DNA of 64,000 nucleotides from Dactylorhiza incarnata (lineage: Eukaryota > Streptophyta > Magnoliopsida > Asparagales > Orchidaceae): contig JAWHQI010000068.1 in NCBI GenBank assembly GCA_033032865.1, positions 4,836,001-4,900,000 of the forward strand. The letters run 5' to 3'. Both the position numbers and the translations under genes were made by a program. Positions 30,033 through 41,906 of the stretch are shown one piece after another (within the stretch, counting starts at the first letter, position 1; each line of letters starts with the position of its first letter). The notes under the pieces were generated by a model, which made no database searches, was not told the origin of the DNA, and was given only the letters and a program-made list of their open reading frames with translations.

Positions 30033-30438
30033 CTAAGATTCATTGCCCGTTGTATCAATTAAGAAGTCTGTTAATACATGAGCATTAATTGCTATTCGAG
30101 GAACATACGAGGTGCTGAATTCACATAACTCGATAACCCATTTAGCCAATCTATCTGAGTTCTCTGGTTTCTCTGGTTTCTCTAGCAAACTCTTTAGGGG
30201 CAAATCTGTGACCACCTGAATAGAATGAGCCTGAAAATAAGGTCTAAGCTTTCTAGCTGAAATGATAAGAGCTAAAGCAAGTTTCTCTAATATCGGATAT
30301 CTGGTTTCTGCATCCTTTAGAATCATACTGACATAATAAACTAGAAATTGTTTCTTCTTTTCTTCTCTGACTAAAACTGAGCTAACTACATGAGATCCAA
30401 CACCCAAATATAAAAAAAAATCTTCACCCTCCCGAGGG
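30033..30438 (-). CDS. pol: E5 pol: RT-linked RNase H, 5'-truncated
   Basis: EGEDFFLYLGVGSHVVSSVLVREEKKKQFLVYYVS, AETRYPILEKLALALIISARKLRPYF and VVTDLPLKSLL are standard gypsy RNase H blocks. The frame formally opens at 30485, but the bases beyond about 30438 belong to the E6 LTR, so the first 15 residues are a junction artefact. RT itself is deleted. Confidence 0.88.
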
Positions 30439-32129
30439 CTCCTTTTGGTGACCTTCAGTCTCTTCAACCTGACCATGTACACCAACTACATGCCACTTCC
30501 ACTTGGTAGGCCCCTAAATATCCAAATTTCACATTTTTACTATACGCAGGCCAAACTAACTATATGAAGCTTATAAGTAGAGGTACTCCAAATATTCATC
30601 CAACTGACTCAAGATAATTACTGGGGGTCTATCATGATGTTTTTAAACTAAATCCAGAGATTCATATTTTTCCTTAATTATTTGCATTTATTATCATTTC
30701 TCCAATTTTTGCCATGTATGATTATGAGCATGAAGTGTAAGGTATTCTTATGATATGGCTACCATAAAATTAAGATAAATCTATCATGCCAAAATATTAG
30801 TAAGTAATCAATATCACAATTTTACAGTAAGGAAATGTCCTCTGTTTTTAATATTTATCATCTATCCAATTTGAAGATTTATGAAGGAACTACCAAGAAT
30901 ACTTATGCCAAAATTAGGGAAAAATTACCAGACCTCTATTATGTCCAGAAAAGCTTAATTACATAGTTTCACAATTTATGGGAATCATTTCCGCACTGAA
31001 ATAATTAATCCAAATAATTCCTAATTTGCACATGTTGTGAAGTAGCCTACTGATAACAATTTCCAAAAATTCAATAAAAATTCACAGAGCTTCCTAGTGC
31101 TCTGAAATGTCCAATCACCAAGTTGCACATTTTTCCAGAGAGTTTTGGACCCATAATTATATTTCTTAAGATTGAGACAAAATAGGTGCCTTGAGGATGA
31201 AGTACTAGTTAAATCATAAAATAAATTATACAAAAATTACCAGGGGTCTAAAATATGATTAAAAAGGCACCACCAAGATTTCATCTTCATCCAAGATAAT
31301 TTGTGGACGTAAATATCTCATAAAAGAAGTTTACCTAAAGGGGTTATGACCAAATTTAGGGGGAACAATTTCTCCTAAAATTCTCTCAAAATTTCCTAGG
31401 GCATAATTACATCTCATGAACACATCTCCTAGGTTCCATGGCTATTCTATAGCGTTTTACTACATATCCTTCACAAAGCTCTATATGCACCCCAAGGGGT
31501 AAAACTAGGGTCCTAGGGCATATCCACCTCTACACCATCCCATCTTACTCATGAAGGTATTTTAGGTGATCCTAAACCAGTGGCCAATGATTCAACTCAT
31601 GGTGATGAGATTTGACCACAATATCCCAAGATAAACACAATACCCTAACTTTGACCTAATTTGACCTAACGTGGGTTAACCAATTTCCAAACTAAATCAG
31701 TCCCAATTGGCCTAAGATTTTAACCAGGGTCAGGTGATAACCCTAAGAAGTACCCGCCAAAATTTGGAGGGCATTGGAGGTCATATGACCCAATAATTAA
31801 TTAATATTTAATTTATGAAATTATTACAAAAACCTTAGAAAAAAGGTTCTCCTAAAATTCCCATCTTTGGGTATGATGTGTATGTAGGTGTAAATAGCCT
31901 AGGTTTCAATTTTCAAGGCAATCCCATGAGCCAATCAAAAGTTTTACAAGAAGTGGTGGTTGTCCTACACTAGGGACCAGTCCTAGAAAAATGACTCCAC
32001 AGTGAGTTATAGTGCCCCAATTGACCTGAAACAAATTTGAACTTAAGATAGACACCAAGGTTTTCAACATTCATGTTGGGCACTTTTTCATTTGAGGGGT
32101 TCTAGTATTTCTAATAATTAAAATAAAAT

Positions 32130-32645
32130 ACAAGTCTGCGTTCGACGAAATCCAATCTGCGTTCGACGAAATCCAACCTGCATTCGATGAACGCCGTGCT
32201 TCAGTTCGACGAAATCAGTTCTCCATCCAGTTCAGCAAATCATCTCTCAGTTTGATGAACTCCAGAATTAGTTCGACGAACTCCAGATTCAGTTCGATGA
32301 ATTAATTCAGTTCGACGAATTAATTTAGTTTGGCTAATTAATTCCGTTCGACGAACTCTTGGTTCTGTTCGATGAACTCAACTATCAGTTCGGTGAATTA
32401 ATTCCGTTTGACGAACTCCGGGTTCAGTTCGACGAACTCAACTATCAGTTCGGTGAATTAATTCTATTCGACGAACTCCGGGTTCAGTTCGACGAACTCA
32501 ACTATCAGTTCGACGAACTCCATAGTTTGTTCGACGAACGAATTCCGTTCGACGAACTCTGGATTCAGCTCGACGAACTGAACTATCAGTTCGACGAACT
32601 CAGCCTACAGCTCGACGAATTTCTTCTACTCAGATCGACAGATCC
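32130..32645. repeat. GTTCGACGAA array in E6 3' LTR
   Basis: About 30 copies of GTTCGACGAA or one-base variants are mostly 18-21 bases apart, separated by CTCAACTATCA, CTCCGGGTTCA or TTAATTC. One frame through the array stays open (FDEL repeats) because spacings are multiples of three. I do not regard it as a gene. Confidence 0.92.
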
Positions 32646-32649
32646 GACG

Positions 32650-33240
32650 GCTCAATAATTTTAATAAACTATACTATGCACAACAAAATATGTGACATAA
32701 ATATATATATCATAACATTTAATATAAAGGTCTTACACAGATCTTGAAGCAGAATGGACGACATTCACTTATCTTCTTCCTCTGGCTGAAGGACAGGATT
32801 AACCGCACCTGGAGCTCCTTCATCCATGTTTTCCCGGCCACCTAAGCACCGCCCCGGCCGGCCAATGCCACCACCACCTTCATTGAGGTGGTGGTCAGCG
32901 ATTTGTGGTGGTTGGCCGGCCGGAGGTGGCCGGAACAGGGGTATGGAGGCGGGATTAAAGCTCCAAAAATAGAGCTCTTGGCCTACCCGATTGGGGACCA
33001 ATTGGCCCCAATCCTTGCAGGCAACCTGATGGGATCTATCCACAGAGAGAGAGGAGAAGAACCAGACCTGTGTGGAGCCTTGAAGCTTGCCGATTGGGTG
33101 GTCCTCCATGGCCGGCCTCAAGCTTTTGGGTGCCATGTCAACTCCTGTCTTGGGGGCTCGAATTCTTCAGGTAAGGTGGGGAAACTCATCCTCTCCATCC
33201 ACTGAAGGAGTTATATGGGTTAATTGGGGAGGGGGAAGAG
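32650..33240. other. GC-rich block with small ORFs in E6 LTR
   Basis: GGCCGGCC-rich sequence with a minus-strand ORF at 32765-33136 (starting MAPKSLRPAMEDHPIGKLQ). The other LTR keeps the first 60-odd residues (40843-41136) and then frameshifts. No domain is recognised. It could be captured sequence or chance conservation between LTRs that were once identical. Confidence 0.4.
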
Positions 33241-33912
33241 TGTAACTCCTAATTGCCATGAATGGCCATTAATGGCAATTTTCGGCCAAGTGAAAACTCC
33301 TCAAATTCCCCCCCCCCCCTCTATGTGGCCCGGAATGGCCATTAAACTCCTCCAAATTGATTGGGGAAATAGAATGGAGACATTAGAGGAGGAAATGGTG
33401 GCTATTGATCTCCATAAGCCATGAATGCCATTAATCCCTCTCTTTCTCTCTCCTCCATTCTTGGAGAAAATGAGATTTCTCTCTCCTAATCACCATTTAC
33501 AGAGATTGAGTAATAACTTCTGGTATTCATCACTCTCCTAAGCTAATGGGCTACTCCTATTAGTCCTAGCCCAAGTGGATTGGGCTTGATTAAGTCAAAT
33601 AGGTCATTTTGACCCAAATTTAGTGTGGAGTTCACTTTGGTCAATTTGACCATTTGGGTTGGCCTCAATGGGTCCTTGGTGCTCTTAGGGGACCCCTAAA
33701 GGGTTAGGTATGCTATGGTGGGGTCAAAAGGTCAAGGTGAGGCCCTTAAGTTCAACTATATGCTTGTTAACTAGAAATTGCTATTTGCAAACCACTGTGG
33801 TTTTCCTCCTTCTTGCCTAAGTTCACATGGTCTTTTGTACTTCCTAGGGTTTTGTCATGACTTAGTCATGACAAAATCACTCTAGGGGTCTGGTTGTTAG
33901 GGGGATATTACA

Positions 33913-34043
33913 AATCCCAATAAACAAAAAAATAATTTCGTCCTCGAAATTCAGGTTAGGCCTGCGGGGTTTCTACCGCAAGTGATTGTATGTAATATCC
34001 CCAAAGAATTGAGGTTATTTCTGACTCAAAGAGCACCAACTAT
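33913..34043 (-). other. E6 3' end of internal region
   Basis: On the minus strand this is AATTTCGAGGACGAAATT followed by a T/A-rich tract and GGGATT, directly before the LTR start. The purine tract is weak. Confidence 0.65.
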
Positions 34044-34811
34044 CTATGCAACACCAGTTCTAGTGGCTCTCAGGTGAATCAATCGATCGGAGACTACTGG
34101 GCCATCTATAGTAGAAATTTGCTGCTCCGGCCATAGTAGAGTTCTCATAATGGAGGAGACATGGAAGACGTCGTGCAATCCCGCTACCTCTGGTGGCAAC
34201 TCCAGTCTATAAGCCAACGGTCTGATCCACTCTAGGATCCTGTAGAGCCCCATCTATCTCAGACTGATTTTTTTCCGCCTGCGAACCTGCAAGACTCCCT
34301 GCATCGGACGTATCTTTCGAAACACACAGTCTCCAACCTGGAACTCGAATGCAGGATGCCGCGCATTGGAATACCTGACTTGGCTGCTCTGGGCCTCCAG
34401 CATCCTTACTCGAATCAGTCGCACCTGGGTATCTATGTCCTCCATAAATTCTGAGCCGAGTGCCTTGGGATCCTCATCCTTGATCCAAGATAGTGGAGTC
34501 CTGCGCCTCCGTCCCTCTGAGGGTCGAAAGTTGTGCTGACGTCAACCAAGAGCCCAGATAAGCCTGAACTGATCTTCACTTTTTGTACGTACATTGTCCA
34601 TCCTGATTCGACAAGATTGCCCTGGTCACACTATGATAATTGACAAACTACTCAAAAAATCCCACCAAACACCAACGGGAGCGTCCTTCCAGCCCGGGGT
34701 GACCCTAGCTACCTTGGTCAGTTTATCCTCGATGTTCCAAACGAACTTGTGCCCGGAGTGGGGATGTGGTAACCTGTGTATGAAATCCATAATTACGTCC
34801 TCGAACTCCAC
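34044..34811 (-). pseudogene. pol: E6 pol: integrase fragments
   Basis: Three minus-strand pieces are seen. 34626-34811 carries the core entry (MDFIHRLPHPHSGHKFVWNIEDKLTKVA). 34254-34445 carries FEFQVGDCVFRKIRPMQGVLQ. 34044-34253 carries YRILEWIRPLAYRLELPPEVAGLHDVFHVS, the conserved stretch before a chromodomain. One stop separates the last two. The DDE residues between are lost, and no clear chromodomain follows. Confidence 0.8.
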
Positions 34812-36756
34812 TCTAACACGGGCAATGACTGTGGTAGTTCTCCAAAGACTTTTTCACTTGGCCTTCACCGTGCATCACAAAACTTATGACGTCTTTCTTC
34901 ATTCCGAGGACTTACGTGTTTCAGAATACACCATTTTTCTGGTGACTAAAGCTCTTGTTAATATGGGTAGACAACGCTTCTATAATGTTTTCTCCGCATG
35001 TTTAGGTTCTTATTCCTTCAAGTACGTCCGAGTGATCAATCATCTCCACTCTACAACTTATCCAGTTCTTACCATTGGTGGGACTGATCAGATCATCAGG
35101 CGTCCCAATCATCCTCAAATTATATGGTGGTGCACTTGTGAACCGTATGAGTATATGTTAACCAATCTTTATTAGTATCAATGTTTGTAAGAAAGCTCCC
35201 AATCATTTTCTATATGGAGTTTGATTCATAAGGTATATGGGTAAAATCTTTTGAAACCCTAAGGTTTTTCACAAGCCAATTTCATCCAGGAAGTATCACC
35301 ACGTTTATTTCACCAAATTCCTAGTACTTTCACATATGCTATTCTTGATCACTTTCGGATGGTCCAAAGTAAGATAAACTTAGATCGTTCTTATCTCAGT
35401 AAACTCAAACACTATATTCTAATTCCAATAAGTTATCGTCTAAGATCACTGGTTATCCGTCATCAAAGCTCCCATGGTATAAGGGCTATTATTGTAGTTA
35501 AAATTTTCTACCATGATAGGGTGTGATTTATAACGAATCATAAGTTAATCACTTTTGAAAGACCCAAACTACCAGAACTTTCAAATATAACTACAACTTG
35601 TATGACCTAGTTTCCGTCCTCAACTTCTAGAATGGGACATCGGCACCCCTAAGTGATTAATCCTGGCGACTTTATATTTCCAATGATTCAACCAAGGTCA
35701 AGTCGTTGCTCGATCTACGATGTCCTATCATTGTCCTGGTAATACTTTAGATCATCATTCCAGACCTACTGTTACACCATCTCATCATTGCCTGCATAAC
35801 GTTGACAAGATCGACCTCAAAATCACTATGTTTACGACGCAACATCTTCTAAATTAGATCCAAAGGAAACCCAAGTCAGTCATTAATTTGCCCAATAAAC
35901 AAAAGGTAACCCTAATAAACAAAATATAAGCCCCAATAAACAAAAGATAAGCCACTATCTATTTTGGGTTGAGTATCTTCAATATCAACAAGTTATATTC
36001 GTCCCATGTTTGCAAACAATCCTTAGGGCACACAACCTTAGACTTGGGGTTCTATCTTGAGACTTGTTGGTGTACTCCATACAATACTCTTCAAGGTACC
36101 CTTTTTGACAACCTTATCAAGGTCAACATATGAACCAACCTCAAACGGGTCCCTTCCGAACATGAATTCTTATCCGACCCTTGGTGTTTGTCGTGGTGGT
36201 TATCTCAATATAAACATATCACCGATATGAGGGTTTGAGTCTACGAGTCCCCTACCATTCTGCTTATGCATCAAATTTCCTTGAGGCAGTTCTTTCAGTT
36301 TGGATAATCCTTGGTATGTAAGTATCATTATCAGAGTTTATGGCTTAGGTGGTCGTTCCCGCTTTAAGTTCTTCCTCCAATATCTTTGGGGTATCCTCAG
36401 ACCTTAATCGAATTTATATCTACTGTCTATTTCAGTACTAGGGCATGATATAAATTGTCATGGTGAGTCAGGTGTCCTAGTGGGGTTTAGTCTAACTCAT
36501 TAACTAAAGAATTATCTAAGGAGATCTTTGTAGTCGAAGGTATTCTCTGCTGGGGGCAGGGTACGTCGCAGGCTACAAAAGAAAACTTGGTGCTCGTAAG
36601 GATATTGTGGCTAAAAAAATTCAGTTAAAAGTGGACTTTTCCATGTGATTTCCCCATATGGGCACACCATTGCTTCAGCTGCTTAGTTTGTCCTCAAACT
36701 AAACTCGCGCGGGGTGGCCCAGGGTTTGTGGACTTCTTTTCTTCGGATCGAGGTTT
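34812..36756 (-). other. E6 internal region, unrecognised
   Basis: About 1.9 kb with no convincing coding signal on either strand. Position suggests decayed RT, protease or gag, but the length is far too short for the full set, so large deletions occurred. Confidence 0.5.
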
Positions 36757-36771
36757 CCTCTAATACCACTT
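36757..36771 (-). promoter_or_regulatory. E6 primer binding site
   Basis: On the minus strand AAGTGGTATTAGAGG follows the LTR end GGTCTTACA. It is an initiator-tRNA-Met site with one change. Confidence 0.8.
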
Positions 36772-39700
36772 TGTAAGACCCCACTTTTTTTCATTTGAAA
36801 ACTTGGGTCTTATGCCCAGAACCGCCGCTTTGCGGTGACACCATCACTCAGGAAGGTCGCCACTACAAAACGTCGATCATGCTGGCCATATCGATCACAG
36901 AAGAAGAAAAGTATAAACGAACAAATAGAAGTTCAAGTCCACAAATCACATGCTTTATATATAAATTTCCACATGGTATAACTGAAATAACAAAGTTACA
37001 ATAATAAAGGGCTCATGCCCTGTACATCATGTCCTCACTACAAGATCACTCGCAGAAGCTAACTACTAATCACTCACAGATCCTAAATCCTGTGCTCCTG
37101 TACTAGGCTGGCCTGCCTTCACCTGCACTGTCCTCTAGTGCTGATGCGTCTCCTTGATCCCCTAAAATGATATGGTCCACCGACCGTTAGTCAAAAAGAC
37201 TAAACCTTTTGTTCCCCACCACTCCCCCAATGGATCCTAGGAACCGAGCGGGAGGATGAAGCGGAGGACAACAAGGGGTATAAACAATAGCAGGTGACAG
37301 GGGCATAATCTACAGGGAATGTTTCTACAACTACACATATGTATATAGACAATTGAAGCAGTAAGTAAAACAGGGTAAAGAACAAGTAAGGTACAGTAAG
37401 TAAAGACGTGTATATAATAGAAAAATAACCATTGATTTATTGGAATGCCCATACAAACCTATAGACCAAGGGGTCGTTTAGCAAGGCCTATCGTATAAAA
37501 AGTCCCATAACCAATTTATACGATAGGGGTAGGGGTTGAAATGAAATGTTTATGCCATGACATGCAGAGTTATGCAGTTTATGCTATGTTCATACAAGTG
37601 CAACTCACACACTTCGACTCTATGCGCACAGACCTTTAGTTCCCCCTTTTTGGAGCTAGCAAGACTCCCAGGATACTCCCGTAGTGGCAAACGGAAGCGG
37701 TGGGTTGGGCCTCGACCACCTCTAGGTTGGTATTCACACTACCTAACCTAGACCTATCGTACGCCTCAACGCAAAACTGCGGAGCATCTGGGTACTCTTA
37801 CTGGCTGGACCACCAGACTTTTATGGCTAAGTGCAAATTCCACACTTGCCGAGTCAACGTATCAACGTCGGTGTGAACGACCGTCCAATACCGAAGACCT
37901 ACCACCTTCATGCACATGCAAACATGTTCTACTATATCCCGAGCCATAAACTCCCCGGGCTAACCTGCCCATCATCATAACCTTCTGATCCAATGGCTTG
38001 CAGGACCAACCCATCCGTACCAACAAGCATTACTGAGTCACAAGCTCACCGGACTAACTAGTCTGCTGCTTCAACCACGAGCCTACCGCTCATAAAACCA
38101 AAACTACTAACCTACCGTAACCACGGTGTGTGGGTGTGCGTATTATTAAGTTAATCTTGTACATCAACTTATTCCTACAATTTATGGTTAATCTTGAACT
38201 TCCCGAGGATTACCCTGTAAGTGGCTCGCTACGGTACTAGGAACTATAATGGGATGACACCCCAAAGTCCCCTTTCTCAAGACACTTAGTGTTATTGGTA
38301 TCTACCCATAAGAACACCCTCCTTGTTATTACACTTGGATTACCCTAAGTATTTTATGACCCGCTAGGGGAAAGACGATCCTTCGTCAATCCCGAGAACA
38401 ACTTTACCCTTAACTCACCAAGCACACCCTCATCACCTAAACTCCTTTTGGTGACCTTCAATCTCTTCAACCTGACCATGTACACCAACTACATACCACT
38501 TCCAATTGGTAGGCCCCTAAATATCCAAATTTCACATTTTACTATACGCAGGCCAAACTAACTATATGAAGCTTATAAGTAGAGGTACTCCAAATATTCA
38601 TCCAATTAACTCAAGATAATTACTGGAGGTCTATCATGATGTTTTTAAACTAAATCAAGAGATTCATATTTTTTCTTAATTATTTGCATTTATTATCATT
38701 TCTCCACTATTTGCCAAGTATGAATATGAGCATGAAGTGTAAGGTATTCTTATGATATGGCTCCCATAAAATTAAGATAAATCTATCATGCCAAAATATC
38801 AGTAAGTAATCAATATCACAATTTTACAGTAAGGAAATGTCCTTTGTTTTTAATATTTATCATCTATCCAAACTTGAAGATTTATGAAGGAACTACCAAG
38901 AATACTTATGCCAAAATTAGGGAAAAATTACCAGACCTCTATTGTGTCCAGAAAAGCTTAATTACATAGTTTCACAATTTATGGGAATCATTTCCGCACT
39001 AAAATAATTAATCCAAATAATTCCTAATTTGCACATGTTGTGAAGTAGCCTACTGATAACAATTTCCAAAAATTCAATAAAAATTCAAAGAGCTTCCTAG
39101 TGCTCTGAAATGTCCTATCACCTAGTTGCAAATTTTTCCAGAGAGTTTTGGACCCTTAATTATATTTCTTAAGATTGAGACAAAATAGGTGCCTTGAGGA
39201 TGAAGTACTAGTTAAATCATAAGATAAATTATACAAAAATTACCAGGGGTCTAAAATATGATTAAAAAGGCACCACCAAGATTTCATCTTCATCCAAGAT
39301 CATTTGTGCATGTAAATATCTCTTAAAAGAAGTTTACCTAAAGGGGTTATGACCTAATTTAGGGGGAATAATTTCTCCTAAAATTCTCTCAAAATTTCCT
39401 AGGACATAATTACATCCTATGAACAGATCTCCTAGGTTCCATGGCCATTCTATAGCTTTTGACCACATATCCTTCACAAAGCTCTATATGCACCCCAAGG
39501 GGTAAAACTAGGGTACTAGTGCATATCCACCTCTACACCACCCCATCTTACTCATGAAGGTGTTTTAGGTGATCCTAAACCAGTGGCCAAGGTTTCAACT
39601 CATGGTGATGAGATTTCACCACAATATCCCAAGATAAACACCATGCCCTAACTTTGACCCAATTTGACCGAACTTGGTTTAACCAATTTCCAAACTAAAT

Positions 39701-41906
39701 CAGTCCCAATTGGGCTGAGAGTTTTACCAGGGTTAGGTGATTACCCTAAGAAGTACCCACCAAAATTTGAAGGGCATTGGAGGTCATTTGACCCAATAAA
39801 TAATTAATATTTAATTTATGAAATTATTACAAAAACCTTAGAAAAAGGTTCTCCCAAAATTCCTATATTTGGATATGATGTGTGGGTAGGTGTAAATAGC
39901 CTAGGTTTTAATTTTCAAGGCAAACCCATAAGCCAATCAAAAGTTATTTAAGAAGTGGTGGCTGTCCTACACTAGGGACCAGTCCTAGAAAAATGACTCC
40001 ACATTTAGCTATAGTGCCCCTATTGACCTGAAACAAATTTTCTCTTAAACTAGACACCAAGGGCTACAACATTCATGTTGGGCACTTTTTCATTTGAGTG
40101 GTTCTAGTATTTCTAATAATTAAAATAAAATACAAGTCCTCGTTCGATGAAATCCGATCTGCGTTCGACGAAATCTGACCTGCGTTTGACGAACGCCGTG
40201 CTTCAGTTCGACGAAATCAGTTCTCCAACCAGTTCAGCAGATCATCTCTCAGTTCGACGAACTATAGAATTAGTTCGACGAACTCCAGATTCAGTTCGAC
40301 GAATTAATTCAGTTCGACGAATTAATTCAGTTCGGCTAATTAATTTCGTTCGACGAACTCTGGTTCAGTTCGACGAACTCAACTTTCAGTTCGGTGAATT
40401 AATTCCGTTTGACAAACTCCGGGTTCAGTTCGATGAACTCAACTATCAGTTCGGTGAATTAATTCCATTTGATGAACTCCGGGTTCAGTTCGACGAACCC
40501 TACTATCAGTTCGACGAACTCCAAAGTGTGTTCGACGAATGAATTCCGTTTGACGAACTCCGGATTCAGTTCGACGAACTCAACTATCAGTTCAACGAAC
40601 TCAGCCTACAGCTCGACAAATTTCTTCTACTCAGATCGACAGATCCAACGGCTCAGTATTTTTAATAAACTAAACTATGCACAGCAAAATATGTGACAGA
40701 AGTATATATATCATAACATTTAATATAAAGGTCTTGCACAGAACTTGAAGCAGAATGGACGACATGCGCTTGTCTTCTTCCTCTGGCCGAAGGCCAGGAT
40801 TAATCGCACCTGGAGCTCCTTCATCCATGTTTTCCCGGCAACCTAAGCTCCACCTCGGCCGGCCAATGCCACCACCACCTTCGCTGAGGTGGTGGCCGGC
40901 GATTTGTGGTGGTTGGCCGGCCGGAGGTGGCCGGAACAGGGGTATGGATCGGGATTAAAGCTCCAAAAACGGAGCTCTTGGCCTAACCGATTGGGGACCA
41001 ATTGGCCCCAATCCTTGCAGACAACCTGATGGGATCTATCCACAGAGAGAGAGGAGAAGAACCAGACCTGTGTGGAGCCTTGAAGCTTGCTGATTGGGTG
41101 GTACTCCATGGCCGACCTCAAGCTTTTGGGTGCCATGTCAACTTCTGTCTTGGGGGCTCGAATTCTTCAGGTAAGGTGGGGAAACTCCTCCTCTCCATCC
41201 ACAGAAGGACTTATATGGGTTAATTGGGGAGGGGGAAGAGTGTAACTCCTAATTGCCATGAATGGCCATTAATGGCCATTTTCGGCCAAATGAAAACTCC
41301 TCAAATTCCCCCCTCTATGTGGCCTGGAATGACCATTAAACTCCTCCAAATTGATTGGGGAAACTGAATGGAGACATTAGAGGAGGAAATGGTGGCGATT
41401 GATCTCCCAAAGCCATGAATGCCATTAATCCCTCTCTTTCTCTCTCCTCCATTCTTGGAGAAAATGAGATTTCTCTCCCCTAATCACCATTTACAGAGAT
41501 TGAGTAATAACTTCCGGTATTCATCAGTCTCCTAAGCTAATGGTCTACTCCAATTAGGCCTAGCCCAAGTGGATTGGGATTGATTAAGTGAAATAGGTCA
41601 TTTTGACCCAAATTTAGTGTGGAGTTGACTTTGGTCAATTTCACCATTTGGGTTGGCCTCAATGGGTCCTTGGTGCTCTAAGGGGACCCCTAAAGGGTTA
41701 GGTATGCTATGGTGGGGTCAAAGGGTCAAGGTGAGGCCCTTAAGTTCAACCCTATGCTTGTTAACTGGAAATTGCTATTTGCAGACCACTGTGGTTTTCC
41801 TCCTTCTTGCCTAAGCTCACATGGTATTTTGTGCTTCCTAGGGTTTTGTCATGACCTAGTCATGACCAAATCACTCTAGGGGTCTGGTTGTTTGGGGGAT
41901 GTTATA
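36772..41906 (-). repeat. E6 5' LTR, complete (5.1 kb)
   Basis: On the minus strand it starts at 41906 (TATAACATCC, where the other copy has TGTAATATCC) and ends at 36772 beside the primer site. The part 38442-41906 is the direct repeat of 30439-33912. The part 36772-38441 is unique in this window, because its partner is deleted. Confidence 0.85.
40135..40630. repeat. GTTCGACGAA array in E6 5' LTR
   Basis: This is the counterpart of 32130-32645, with about 28 units in the same order, some changed (TTCGATGAA, TTTGACAAA). Changes are often at CG (to TG or CA), as expected from methylated cytosine decay. Confidence 0.92.

Larger units (their letters stand above)
21354..30438 (-). mobile_element. 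E5: Tat-type Ty3/gypsy retrotransposon, minus strand, 5' part missing
   Basis: On the minus strand RNase H, a second (archaeal-type) RNase H and integrase are followed by a 6-kb non-pol region and a 3' LTR. A double RNase H is diagnostic of the Tat lineage. The long region after pol carries genes on the opposite strand, as known for the maize Grande element. RT, protease, gag and the 5' LTR are cut off at 30438, where the E6 LTR begins. It seems inserted in the E4 LTR. Confidence 0.85.
30439..33912 (-). repeat. E6 3' LTR, truncated (3.47 kb left)
   Basis: It is a direct repeat of 38442-41906, similar over its whole length by eye with scattered substitutions and small indels. On the minus strand it starts TGTAATATCCCCC at 33912. 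It is cut at 30439 against E5, so the last 1.67 kb of the LTR (equivalent to 36772-38441) is missing. Confidence 0.9.
30439..41906 (-). mobile_element. E6: Ty3/gypsy chromovirus-like element with 5.1-kb LTRs, minus strand
   Basis: On the minus strand a 5' LTR (41906 down to 36772), primer site, 2.8-kb internal region with integrase remains, and a truncated 3' LTR (33912 down to 30439) are in order. LTR ends TGTAATATCC and GGTCTTACA are inverted. AATTTCGAGGACGAAATT before the 3' LTR is a hallmark of Del/Tekay-type chromoviruses. Gag, protease and RT are not recognisable. Confidence 0.85.

Noticed and set aside
32359..32658. Open frame of FDEL repeats through the motif array
   Set aside because: It follows from spacings that are multiples of three. 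The matching array at 40135-40630 breaks the frame, and codon content is just the DNA word.
34594..35175. Plus-strand ORF of 193 codons opposite E6 integrase
   Set aside because: No recognisable domain, it overlaps the antisense of integrase remains for its first part, and composition is unlike the genes nearby. A chance frame is more likely.
30439..41906. Simple segmental duplication of 3.47 kb (30439-33912 and 38442-41906)
   Set aside because: Primer site, inverted TGTAA/TTACA ends and integrase remains between the copies show an LTR pair; the 1.67 kb missing in the left copy is a truncation.
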